Shown piece after piece: positions 15,347 through 29,185 of a DNA stretch of 64,000 bases (within the stretch, counting starts at the first letter, position 1; the number at the start of each line of letters is the position of its first letter). The notes under the pieces are model-generated. The model did no database searches. It saw only the letters and a list, made by a program, of their open reading frames with translations, and had not been told where the DNA came from. The translations under genes and the position numbers were made by a program. The DNA is from Glandiceps talaboti. Its lineage: Eukaryota; Hemichordata; Enteropneusta; Spengelidae. The stretch covers positions 20,895,675-20,959,674 of the forward strand of contig NC_135560.1 in the NCBI RefSeq assembly GCF_964340395.1. The letters are read 5' to 3'.

Positions 15347-18300
15347 TGCTAGCAGTGTGACATTATATGTTTACATTATATGGAGTTTAATTATAATTTC
15401 TGGTTCCATGAAAAACGGAAATAAGCCACAGCTACGAGGAAATTAATATTAAATTCGGACTGTCTCAAATTTAATCTGTTTTTGCACAGGTATAGTTATG
15501 TTATTAAATAAATACTTGCAAGGGATATGATTACTTCAGCTCGAACTTAACTACTTAACTCTGGGCGACTCGACAACATTGGCAGTGAATATTAACAAAG
15601 GTTAATTGACACCATCTTTCCTCCAAAACACATATCACAAGTGAGCTTTGTTAGGTATTCACCTTACACGCTAATACATGATAATACGCGTACAACTCTA
15701 CTCACCCAGTAAGCTATAACGACTTTATCTTCGTTAGTGTATCTCTTGTTTTAGTCAGACAGCTTAGACTTAAAAATGAGAAACACGAGTCGTAGTAAAT
15801 TGGCTTCTGGCTTTTCACTGTATGTAACCATTAATTCCTTAATGAACGAAGATTGTTGCCAATTTGTTTCGCATTTTGTGACGTCTGTCGTTGTCCATTA
15901 GGTTCGTTAGGTCACTAAGTAGGACTAGCATCAGACATTTCCTGCTGTAACATTACAAAGGTTGTATAACTTGGTGAATAAAAATTAGGGTTGATTATCT
16001 GATCCCTCATATTTACCATCAGTTAAAACCGGAAAAAAAGACAACAACGGTTTTATGTACCACCTACCCACGTTACCGAAGTCCAACATAACTTAGTGTT
16101 TGAACTCCAGCTGACATAACTTTCCAATCTCCCGTGGTCAATACAAAATGCGGTGCGACCTTTAGAACTCAATTGCCTACTCCCGTTAGTGATCACACAG
16201 CCACATCATTTATGTCTTCCGGCTTCGAGATTAAACTTTGTGATGCACTGTTAGTAAGAGCTTATTTCTCGTCGGATACTAAAGTATATGTTTATATCAT
16301 CAGAAATACCCATTGCTGCAAGTTTGTTTGTAATATTTCATTATTTATTATTTACAGATGACGTCATGATACTTAAATTAGACATAATCTGTCGATTACC
16401 AAATCAAATGTCATAAGTACTCAGGTTTTAAAGTTGAAATGATGATCATGCTGATTCGTTCCATAGTCATGGCAGAACGTCTTAATGTCAGCAGCTGATG
16501 TTGTGGTGGTGGGATGAAATAAACTTTAGAGGATCCACACTTGTACAAATATACAATTAGCGCAACTCTGATAATTGTTTTAGGAATCGAATTTGTCTAT
16601 GCTTTCTTGTTCAGAAAATCCATTTTGTTAAAATACATAACTCTCTGACCATATTTTTCAACCGTTTAAAATGACATTCTGATTGATACAAGTTCGAAAT
16701 GTTAAATGAACTATGAGTATAGTCACGAATATTGTCATTTAACATGTAATGAATCATTACAGGTAACTGTATTGTTTCTGTACCCTGTGGGGTAGATTCT
16801 TAAACACTTAAAGACGCCTTAAAGGATATAACTTGGTCATGTAGTGCTAATTGCATTGATTAGACAAAGTAACGTTAACGGCGAGAGGATTACTCGTTTT
16901 AAGAGCGATTTGCTAGATTTTACATTTCAGTTCGATCGATATCAAAAATCATTGAACACCTGTGACCTACTGTAAATGCATTTGGTTGAACAAGGGTAGG
17001 TTTCAAGTTTTATTTAATGGAACGATATATCTGTATTCCTGAAATAGTAGCAGTCAACGGGGTTTGTATTCTCTAAGCCAATCTGAATCAACAATTTACA
17101 TATTTAGGAGATATCATTGATTTAAATTATCTGCAAATACAGTTTCCTAAAGGTAGTTATCCATTACACCAGTCTTTTATAAGAATATAAAGGTATAGGA
17201 TAAATTGAATATGATATAAGATTGGCACGTGTTAACAAAAACAAAGGCATTACTTGTATCAGATAACCCTTTGTGAATTCCCCAAAAGATGATAAAAGTA
17301 GCTGTATTTATTCAGCTGTTTATACAGAATATATTTTGTAAATGCTAAAGAATGAATATTTAAACAGATAAACCACATTTAACAAATATTAATGTCGCAG
17401 AAAAACATACATCCTTTACTGTAAATGTACTACTGTTTCTCTTGCTTCACCATATTGAAATGTGTGTCACCAGCATAGATTCCCATGATATGAAACAGAT
17501 AGATGCATTGGGTCCTATTGACCTCCGTTATAAGCAAATAACTAAACAAATTCGTCATTCCCTGTATATATGATTTGTTTGTTCGTGTTCTTAATTTCAT
17601 TAATATCAAATAACATGGTTCCATTAACGACCGATATTTACCATTAAATTAAAAATAATTGACCCATTGGTTTATCATAATATGATATCACAAACCAATA
17701 TGCTATTCTTTTCCGTAGCTGCACCTACTTCGATCGTAGGTGATAATGTTGGACTTGATTATTAACGATACAAATATTCGGCTAATTTACAAGGCCTTGA
17801 AATAATTTGATAAGCCTCAATACAAAAGTTTGGCTTCATTTCTTTGCAACGTAACCGAAATGAAATAAAGATCTATTAATTTGCGTTCATTATATTGAAA
17901 CTTGTATTATCTGTTGAGATAAAGTGATCTGGTAAATGTTTAATCACGATATTCGCATACACAGATTACGGAGCCAGCCCCGATTGAACTTAATTCATAT
18001 ATCAACTGATTTATCAATAGTGTTTATAAATGTACAATCAGAAAAACTTGCCTTTGTGACCTTCAAAAGGAGGTGGTGATTTTCAGTGATTTCAGAACTA
18101 TCTCTTTTGAAAGTAATGATTCTAAATTATTTCAAGGTCTTTTAAATTAGCAGAATATTTGTATCGTTAATGCCTTTGTTGACGTCAAGACCTTCGCAAA
18201 GAGAGAGAGAGTCATGTGGGAATAGCTACATATATCTACGGAAAGATGTCATGTACACGTTTCACATGATATTATCCATAGGGGCGAATATTCCTTTGTC

Positions 18301-21300
18301 ATCCAAAAGGGAATATTGATCCTTCTGCCATAATCGATTACTAAACCAAATCACGATATAAGTGAGTTATGATTGATAGGGTTGCGCTGAAATGGCATGT
18401 ACATTTGAGTGCTAGCTCATTTGTCATTTCATTCTCAATATTGATGGTTATCATACTTGTAACTTTAAGATGGTACATATGATAATATTTGTATCTTGGT
18501 GATGCTATCCTTTACATCCTATATTATTGTTACCTGTTTTGTTCACATGTAATGAAATGCAATTAGGAAATGAGACATAGTAGACATCAAAACTGTCTCT
18601 GTACATAATTTATGTTAAATTTTGCGTGTGATCGTGCACCAACCGATTACAATGCTACATGTTCGTGTACCGTCATATTTTTAGTATGAATAGACGACAT
18701 CACGCGATTGTTTTAATAAGGGATATCACATAATGTACACCAATAGCACCAGATATGATAATGCACTCTGAAAACTTACCCTGAGTAATTAAAATGGACT
18801 TCATCATTTAAAAGATATTTGTTGTTATAGATAACATTCATTTCATTAGAATGGAGAATGGTTTTAGTTTATAACTATGCCAGCATTGAATGGACCATCT
18901 TCATTATCGTTCTATACTTTATTCTATACATTTGCATAGCTATGTATACATGGCCTTGCCTGACAATCTATATGGACCTATCATTCGATTGACAAATTCA
19001 ATTCAAATACAGATATGATTTATCTTATAACAAGTTACCTGATTCAGTTTGACCTCGTATATTCTAGAATCTTTAGGTTTCACGAAAGTTCAGAAAATGC
19101 CTCGAAGTGAATTGGTAATAGATACGTCCTTTACGTCGACAACACTAACCCTGAGGTTCAGCATGCTATTCATTGTTCGAGGCAAACGCCAACATGTCTC
19201 TGTTTTGCCACTTTCAGACAAATCTATCCTACACTGCCTACATCGCTGTGAATATTTACATTTTTGACACTGTAAATTAGAGACGCATAACTTGGACAGA
19301 TTACATGTAAAACCACTGGGGAATTAACGTCATGGACTTCTTATACCCATCGTAACATGAAAATTACCTTTACACCCTACATGCTTCAATGCACATTCGT
19401 AAAGAAGTAGCGTCAGCTAAAAATGGACATCTGTCTCAGCTCAAAAAGATTAAGCCTTAGTTCGTTAACAAGAATCGTCCAAGTTTGATTAAAACGATTA
19501 TTCACTCCTATATCAAAGTTTGTGAGGGGTAATTTGAAATCAGACACCATCAGCTGCGAACCTTTAGAATCCTATTAATCTTTCTTGAAGAGTTGTGTGT
19601 ACAATGATTTATATCAAGGATTATGCCCAACCAAAAAATCTCGTTTTGCAAAGAATCTTGTCAACAATACATTTTACATGTACAAAGTAATACAAACTGC
19701 GTCATGTCGTTCTAACGTGCATTAGCTATTAAACACATGAAGGGAGACTGACGTGCATGGTTAACGATATTGCGAAATCACGCGAGATTTCGCGTCACGC
19801 GAGAATTCATATTTTTCTTCAAACACCGATTAAAAACAAATCACAAATAAATGAAGAAATCACAAATAAATTAATAAATCACAACCATGACTTTGCCAGT
19901 GTAAAAGGAAGGTAAATTAAGCAAAATGACATTTTGACAAAACATGTCGATCTGAAAAGTCGAAACTTTACTAGTAAGTAATTAGAACCCTTTGTCGTGT
20001 AACACGAAACCGTCGCCATTCTTTGAAGCAAAGTTTCTGCATTCAGATATTCCCACAGAGAGATGCTATTTATTTCTCTGAACGTGCAAATGTGGCGTGG
20101 TGTTTAGGAAACTGATTTTCTTTGTATGAGCCACACTATTTTGGTTTTGGAAATGTATGAATTAGGTGTTAAGTCTAACAGGATACATTTTCTACAAATA
20201 AGCAATCTTTTGTCGTAAGAGTCAATTGCTTATTCAGCTCGAAAGTTGTGTTAGTATTTGATAAATGTTCTGTCTCTACGAGTCTCCTCTGAGATCACAG
20301 TAAATGCCACAACTATTCCATGCCATTTATTGCTTTCAAACTATCGGCCTCGCTATCATTAAGGTTATATTTCAGTCTCGTCTCTAGGGATCTAATCTTA
20401 TCTTCTCCTCGCATGACAATTGCACTTTGAGATAGTATGCACTCAATCCAATTGATCACTATACATTTGACCGAAACTCACCCCTTAAGCTGTATTCATA
20501 AGAAAATTCGATATCTTATACGAACAGGTGCTGCTTTATGAACATATAAAAATCTAAATTCTATTGTATTATTCCTAAATAAATCTGGACAGATCGAACT
20601 GCACAGACTGAAACGTCCAGATATATTTTCATGCAGGTGAAATAAAAGGGATTATACTTCGTAACATATCAATGCAAAGTTTCAGTGAAGATTGTAAAGT
20701 TATCCGCCTTCAATTTATGAAATAGCGAAGATTTTTTATGAAGGTCGTGACGAAATAGTTAAATCACATTCACATATTGACTATATTCAATTTGTTAACT
20801 TGAATATGTTGCACCATCATGAAAGATTACGAAGTGCATGTTTTACCATTCTTTAGTTATCCGTACGTACAAATAGGAATGACGAGGAACCTTAACAAAT
20901 ACTTCATCTGCACAAATTCAATTTGATAAACAGCATATATTACTAGTATGTTCAGAACTTTGTATTTTAATCTCAGTTCTGAATATAAAAATATGCAATC
21001 CGCAATGAAATTTTTAGATGTTGTTAATATCAAAAGATAATAATGAGAAAGGCAACGTCAATGATTTGTATTCGACAGGTGCACACAGTCTCAGTGTAAT
21101 ATAACATGTATTCCAAATCAATCCATCCACACACTATTCCATAATTACATCAACATGATATACAGCCGTTGAGGATGGATGTTGCTGGGAACCCAAGTTA
21201 TATCAAACTTAATTATTCAATTATTCAATCCCAACAACATTAAAAACAAGAACAATGCCCAATTAGCATAGCCACTACCCAAATTATACTTTGCTCGCTA

Positions 21301-23365
21301 TACGTACATGTACAGAGGAGTAACGTGATTAGGGTTTTTGTTTCTAAATTGCTGAAACATCTACCCATTCACCAACTGATATGTGCTTTACTTTAATACA
21401 ACTAACGCTCAAATCATAATGGGGGAATATTTAATTTTACGACCTTATAAATAATTGAATAATTGATTATTTGCACCTGTTTTCTTGATTTCTTTAATAG
21501 CATCATTATAAGAAAATGTAAAGAAAAAGAAGCGCTCCCACTGTAGAAACTTTGCAAGTTTTGGTAAAGTTTATTTTAGGGAGATTGATTTATGCAATAC
21601 AGGAAAGAGGTTCCGTTCATTTCCTTCCCAATCTGTTATTTGTTAGAATCAATGACATTATCAATCATAGATACTTATCCCTATACATGTAATGATACCC
21701 AAAGGCACACTACTAAAACGATTACAAATCAGAAATATATCATTTCATAGATATGACTACTGAAACAGTAATGCCGCAAAATGAAAATAGTAATACACAG
21801 TCACAGTGGCGTATAGTCAAATAAAACAGTAACCCTTTGATTGTTGAACCACAGACCCTACAGCAATAGGGTCTATGGGTGAACCAGCTTTCGGAGAAAA
21901 TATCTCTGATTATGTTTTTGACAAAATATGTTTTGGTCAATTCTCATGACAATGTATATCTAATGCGTTAAAAATGTAGAAGAACTATGAAAGCATGAAG
22001 AGCCATTCAAGGGTATCGAATAATGACAGTAATAATGTAAAGTAGGACTACCTGACAAAGAAGATATACATCAAGCAACATCAATTAATTCATAATATAC
22101 TGTTAAGCGTCGACTGACGTAAGTGCGACCGTTTCTTTTATATTATCAAACGTCTGAGAACGACGGGTTCAAAGCTCGTGTCACAAGAGGTTTTATTTGG
22201 ATGAAAGGAATGCGTGGGCGTTCAGAATTAATGGGTGAATCATTGTCATTCCTTGGGTACAAGGCACTTTCCCCCAATTAGATGTACCGTAGGAGTGAGT
22301 TTTTGAAAGTTGTCAATGGTAATATCAACTATTTCGAGAAACGCGAGACGTTTAATTAGTTGCTTGTAGAACTTGTTCGTAAAAAAGAATTGTAACTAAT
22401 ATCAAGAAGCTAAGTCGCATGGTTAGTCATAATTATAACATTACGATCATTTAGATTACATAACGGAAATAAAATTCCAATAACGATTTAGAGTTGGCAA
22501 AATGTTTTACGCACTCATGAAAAGTTTGCTACCCGTTGCTTTTTAAGTTTGATATCTGCAGACCTCTTTTATATAACCTTTATGGTCTACCAAAGCAAGC
22601 CCCGAGTTTCATTAATATAGTATTATCTTTGATATCAATGGTAATACCTGTATGTTGTCTGCGTGTTTTATTACCAAGACATCGAAATTAACCAAAAAAT
22701 GGACAGAATAAGATCGTTCCTAAGAGTCGAATATCTTAACGCAGATTAGATGTTTCATTAACATTGACCCGATCTTTGCATTTGAAGCGAGGATGTGTGA
22801 TATATTGTTTGCGAATACTGAATGCAATACTTGCTATGCCAAGCATATACAAATCGTCGTATCCTCGTATAATCAAGCCCTGAAGCATCAAAATTGTAAT
22901 TTCAAAACTTGTTTAGTTCAATCTTGATCAACATTCATGAATTGATATAGTGGACGTAATAAATGTAGTTCATATCAATATACTGCCTTACGATTGTATT
23001 AAATCACAGCAAAATGAGAAAACGCCTATAGTGGACAATTTATGAGCTGGCAATGATATCAAATCAAAGCGAAAATGAGAGTAGTTGCAAAATATGTCAA
23101 CTCAGAACAAATTAATGTGAAAGATGGCGTTATTCATTTGAAGGAAGCCACTAGTTGCATTTATATCTTGTTAAAATATCAGTACCATTAGCATTGCATC
23201 TTATGAATCGATATAAAGCATATAAATCATTGAGTATGTTGATATACAGCATATACTAACTCCAATCTAATGAATCAATGATGTAATAGTCCACGAAACG
23301 AGACGATACAATTCCAAGACGATAGATATGAGACAATACGAGACGATACGATATGACACCATAGA

Positions 23366-23506
23366 TACTCTACTCTACTCTACTCTACTCTACTCTACTG
23401 TACTCTACTATACTATACTATACTATACTATACTATACTATACTATACTATACTATACTATACTATACTATACTATACTATACTAAACTATACTATACTA
23501 TACTAT
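23366..23506. repeat. (TACTC)n switching to (TACTA)n pentanucleotide array
   Basis: Pentanucleotide units change from TACTC to TACTA near 23406 and continue nearly perfectly, with one TAAAC-type interruption near 23485. It is preceded by a looser GAGACGATACGA-like stretch from about 23298. Confidence 0.95.
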
Positions 23507-25165
23507 GGCGGATATTGTTAGCTACGGAACGACACAGACACAACTTCAGAGGATTCACATATATTACTACAATACCGTTCCTGACTTCGACCCCATTTAG
23601 CAAAGCCGGTAGTATATTTCGTTAGATGGCGAAAGAGCACAACTTCTGATTTGTTTGGAATGTATAATTATATTAAAATTAATAATTTTACTGTTCGAAC
23701 TGGAAAACCTTTTAGATCGATATCATGATTTGGTATATTATCAGCAACTAGCCTGTTAAAATATCAACATCCGATATCGTCATGAAGTCTTAGAAAGAAA
23801 TAAGCAGAAGATGTAAGGTTACTTTATAAAAAAAAATTATAATACATATGCGATGACGTCATTGACACGAACGTTTTATATATGAAAAGAGTCCAAGAAA
23901 TTCGATGCCATTAGCTATAATAATTAAATTCATAATAAATCTATAATTTTCTATACATCATAAGTTAATCTCATTTAACAGTTTTATGTTACAGTGAACA
24001 AGCCGAAAGCGTCTCTTTGGATGTTTAACATCCATGTAATTGTGAATCTAAGGATATGATTAGTTTTTAATTTTACAAATCCTTTATCTTTAATGTGAAA
24101 ATAATGGCATTTAGATTGTATCTATAATACGGATAATAACTTTTAAAAACAAACCTGAAAATTAAGTCCTGTCAGGGTTATCTCTGCTTTTCATATTCTT
24201 GTAATAATTACTGCAATCAAATTAGATACGATTTTGGGTGATACAATGGTACATCGGTAACGTTTAAAAACTGCATGTACATGTTTTCGACTATTTGGGG
24301 ATTGTCTGCAGGGGGTTGTCGGAATACTGTGCGGGAAATGACAAAATAGACATCATAGCAATAATGTATACAAGTAAAAGCCAGAAATGAATCTAACTGG
24401 ACAAGTTTACTCCATGAACAACCTAAGGGTATATGTACTGTCAACGTATTGGCCACAATGGAAACAGCACACGACATGAAGTGTTATCTATTTTGTTATA
24501 CTTCATAAATTTATATAAAAACTGTAAACATACTTATTATAAAATATGTTATCTTCTCTATAGACTTAATATACAGAACAACCCACTATCTCCTATAACA
24601 CTAAAATCAGAATTCCATTAATTATCACGTCACTGCTTAGCTTTCATTAATGTGCAGTGAACAATTAAGTGTAGCAGTTCTAGAATTAGCATACACGCTT
24701 TTCTGAAATGAAAAACCCACATGAAATACGATTTACAAAATCTTTTAAGTTCATGTCTTTGGTAATCATATGTTAAACAGGAGAAAGTTGTCATAAATAT
24801 TCATAACTGCCTTATCTGTTCACATTGCATTAATGATTTATTTTTAGCGAAATACTTGGCGAATACGTGTGGCTTTCGAGGGAATTTGGACAATGGCATC
24901 ACATCAAAGTTACCTTGTTTCTTATTTGTTGCAGGATTTTACCTCTCAAAAAAGTAATCATACTGGAGAAAGACAGACGGTACATATCGAATTCGACTTA
25001 CTGCTAAGCTGTTTATTACGGATTTGTACGAGTTTGATTTACCCGGCAAACGCGGAGTTGAAATTGGGGCCTGTTTTTCGCGGAGTTGAGTTAGGGGGCG
25101 TTTAATGATCGGATAAGTATATCTATACAGCTCGGAAAACATTCAAAGGGTCTACACGACACGTC

Positions 25166-25798
25166 ATGGCGTTACCAGTGGAAGCGACGAATCACAGTGT
25201 CTTAGTGCCTGATGACAACAAAATACCATACAACTCCCTGTCGGAACAATTTGAAAACTATGATTCTGTTAGCGGTAGGATGCATCAAGATTTCATGTTT
25301 AATTCCACGATGAACGTCACAAAAACAAACACCTCTGACAATTGGACTTGCGAAAACTGCACGGCGCCGTTACCGTTACCAGCGTTTGACGAAGCAGCAC
25401 GCATACGTGTCATACTCTACGCTGTTTTCTTTGTCATCGCTGTAACTGGAAACTTGACCATTTTCATCACAATGTTTCGCAATCGCAGTAAGCGAAACCG
25501 AGTGAAGACGTTCATCATGCATCTATGCATAGCAGATTTGTTGGTGGCTGTCTTGGTTATGCCTACTGAGGCTATATGGCAGCTCACCGTCAAGTGGTAT
25601 GCCGGAGATGTCATGTGCAAAATACTGTCCTTCTTAAAGCTGTTTCCGCTTTATCTCTCATCCAATATACTAGTTACGATGAGTGTGGATCGTTATTGGG
25701 CCATAGTTCACCCATTGAGTGTTAGCAATGCTGACAGACGTGGTAGCATTATGCTTATATTATCTTGGGGTATCGCTGGTGCATGTAGTTTACCGCAG
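25166..25798 (+). CDS. Receptor coding exon 1 (N-terminus to TM4)
   Basis: Encodes residues 1-211: the glycosylated N-terminus, TM1 to TM3 with DRY, the HPLSVSNADRR second intracellular loop, and TM4 ending SLPQ. The donor is CAG|GTAAGA at 25799, phase 0. Reading past it meets a stop at 25856-25858, so the longer open frame is intron read-through. Confidence 0.93.
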
Positions 25799-28700
25799 GT
25801 AAGAAAACGACAGTGTTATTCAGAATTCCCCCACAGCAAATATTATGTAGATGCATAATTATTAAATCAACTCATAAAAGGTTACTTTTCCCTTAAAATG
25901 TGCCTTATCTGAAAGGCCAAACGTTAAATTTAACATTATAATTTGTGTACTGGCTCTGATCACGCGTATTGGCGGGAACATATCATCTAATTGGTATGAT
26001 TATCCTAAAAGGCTGCTACACAACTCGTACAGATACGATACTGTATGCTAGTAGCATTGTTGTAGTGTAATTTGTTCCTAGGAAATGTAATAGAATTACA
26101 CGTATAAAGGAGTTGATATGGATCAAGCAGACAGTGAATTGAGACATGCATTCAAATTCGACAGATAATTCATTTAGTTGAAATCGCAATTATTATAAAT
26201 ATCTTTTAATTAGATTATTCTAAGACCAATCTATTGATGTACTAAACAGTAATGGAGGTGACTTTCCTCGCAAAGACCTCATTAAGATGTATCAAATTGT
26301 CCAACAAAGTATTTGTATAACAAGAAAGGTAAAATATAATTACTCTCGGTTTTATTCACATCCAAATCCTAGATTGAACATTTCACCTTTGCCCCTTCCA
26401 CACTATATACACTCTATTGAAGATCTACTAAGCTCGAATATATTACTGATGTGTGATAAAAAGTGATGGAATTGCAATCATCAATTTAACTGCAAGCAAC
26501 AATTTATGCTTTTCACGTACAGTGTGGAAGTTGCAGCAGGGGGTGAGGAAATATCGAGGCATGTGTAGGGGTCAGGACATGGCAATTTCTAGGCCTACAG
26601 TGTTCCGTGATTCTTATGAGCATTGCAAGGTAATCTCTGACGGATCATGGCGTCAAGCCTTGGCTCAACTCCGCTACCGGGTAATCCTACCAGCATCATT
26701 TGTTTTCTTGTTAATTTACTTGCAATGACGGCAAAACGTACGAAGATTATGAGTCGCTGGAAATCTTTCCAATCTGACTTTTACACTATGTTATAAAGGA
26801 AATGATACTCAAATTGATCGTTCTTTATCGGTATGTCTTCGACACTACATCATTAGGTAAAAGGAATTGACTAAACAAGGGAATTCAGAAGACGGCCGCA
26901 TGCAAGATGAATCGGTTTTAAAATAGCACTCACTTTTACAATGCGTATCTACGTCAATCCAAACTATTCATTACGTAGGTAAGCAGCACAAACCGTGCAA
27001 CATAAGTCTGAGATAAGGATGAAAGGTTCAGTATACGTTAAAACTTCATTGATATATTACTGTGGAAACTTCAATAAAACTATCAAGTCTCAGGTGGCAA
27101 TAGGCTACATACTGTCGATGGAATCTTTCTTTGTTTACAAAGTTAGTCTTCAATGATGTTAACATGATGTTGGACATTGCAACAACAATAAATTATTAGA
27201 TGTTATGACTCGAAAACGAGACCATTTGGAGAAACAGGACAACAGCTAACACTTTGAAACATTTACGTCAAAGATACGGTATAATGAAATAGACTGGAAA
27301 AACAAACATTGGTGACAAATTTTTACAAGTAGGAAAGTCATCTAGTGTAATGTATTGAATAATTTATAGCCAATAATCCCCACTAAATGAATGTATTAAA
27401 ACTTAAACAGGAAAGTAAAAAACAAAGCCATATTTTATTTCCCCCTGGAGTATTTCCCCATATATAATGACATAAACCCAGACATTTCTTGTAAATTTCC
27501 TCTGAAGCCGACAGTATTTAATCCCATTTCACATCAGACAGGAGAAATATATATGAACATAGTGACGTAGTAATACACTCATTTCAGTTCAAGCCATTCT
27601 AAAGCCTCGGACCATTAACTTTGGCTAAGACTTTGTTTTTGTGATGTCCATGGTTAATGATTTATTAATCCATTTAAATCTTTGCTTCACGAGTCGTGTA
27701 AATGGCTTATTTGCTAACCTGGTTCACCATTCTTTCCAAGTATTCGTTTATCTGGTACCGATAAATAACTCGGTCAAGTGAAATATTAATGTCCAATATC
27801 CAAACAGTATAATCTGAATGAATCGACCGGTATATAAATCTCAGTATAGTTTACCTTCCAGTCAAAATTAAAGAGTAAAAAATAATTATATTTGTTCCCA
27901 CATATGTCAAATTGACAGTTTCAATCAGAAATCCAGATTGTCAGTTAGAATACAACTTACTAAAGGTGTTCTTGTATAAAGGTTAAAGAAAAGGTCTCAG
28001 TATTCTGAATAGTAATGATATGAAAACAAAATACTGCAAATTACTTTTCATTATAAGCATGGTTAACCATACATCATGCTAATGAAAATTAACCTTAGCA
28101 TTACGGTCATGGTCATTAGCATAAAAGTATTTGTGCCAAATTACATACTTAGTTTAACACAGCTGAGTCACGGTTACTGAGCTACTGTTATATAGTTAAA
28201 GGGGAATGCCACTCCGGAAAATAAAGGCATTTTTGTAAACTTTTGGTTGTAGAGTCTTTTTTAAGATTTGACATCACTTACATTACGCGTGATTGCCGAG
28301 AAATTATGAAAATTATTGTCCGTCTCATTGCTTAGTGGCAGCCCTTATTAGCGGTCGTGCTTTATCTCATAAGGGCGGCCACTAAACAATGGACGGGCAA
28401 TAATTTTCACTTCATATTTCTCGGCAATTGTGCGTAATGCAAGTGATGTAAATCATAAAATGACTAGCTACAAGCCAAAGTTTTAGAAAAGTGCCTTTAT
28501 TCCTGGAGTGGTGTCCCCTTTAACATTCTTACAATCAGATGGATGTTCTCAAATTAAAACATTGCCTTTGACTACCGCAACGGGTGAAACGAATGACGTA
28601 TAAAGGTAATATGTCAGGTTTACGTCGTTATAAATGATAATGTCAGATTATGAATTTTGTTGATGTATGCTGTATGATATGATATGATATGATATATACA

Positions 28701-29153
28701 TCGCGATTACAATTCATCAATACTTTAGCTAGAATACTGCACCTGGGGTAATGTTGATCGCAGTTATCTGACACTATGACAACACACCGATCATACACAC
28801 GTAATAATCTCGAACTGTGAAAGATATCCAGTATGTTGCATCATATCACATGAATGTAAATTGAAGTCTCAATTGACATATTACATACTTTAACTACATA
28901 CTTTTGGTCACCTGTGTCCTACATGGTACATTGTTGATAGTCCCTTGTGATGATCTTAATGCTCCTCGTCATGTAACAACTACAGTCTACTTATTTGAGA
29001 TTTACATTGCCACAACAACTCCTGACCACAAGGACCCAACCTTTCAACTGTCTTTCTGCTATTGACATTCAACCCCAATGCGGCCGCACGATTCATAATA
29101 AAGAGTTGCTAGAGAATTAGTGTGGCATGTATGTATGTATGTATGTATGTGTG

Positions 29154-29185
<32 letters not shown>

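Noticed and set aside
14975-15446. Five overlapping open frames of 100-136 codons
   Set aside because: Translations are Thr-His, Ile-Tyr and Val-Cys repeats of the microsatellite; frames exist on both strands.
22165-22190. tRNA B-box-like GGGTTCAAAGC
   Set aside because: Flanking bases do not form a T stem and no A box is found.
25799-25858. Continuation of receptor exon 1 past the donor
   Set aside because: The next helices are found at 29895; a stop follows within 60 bases.
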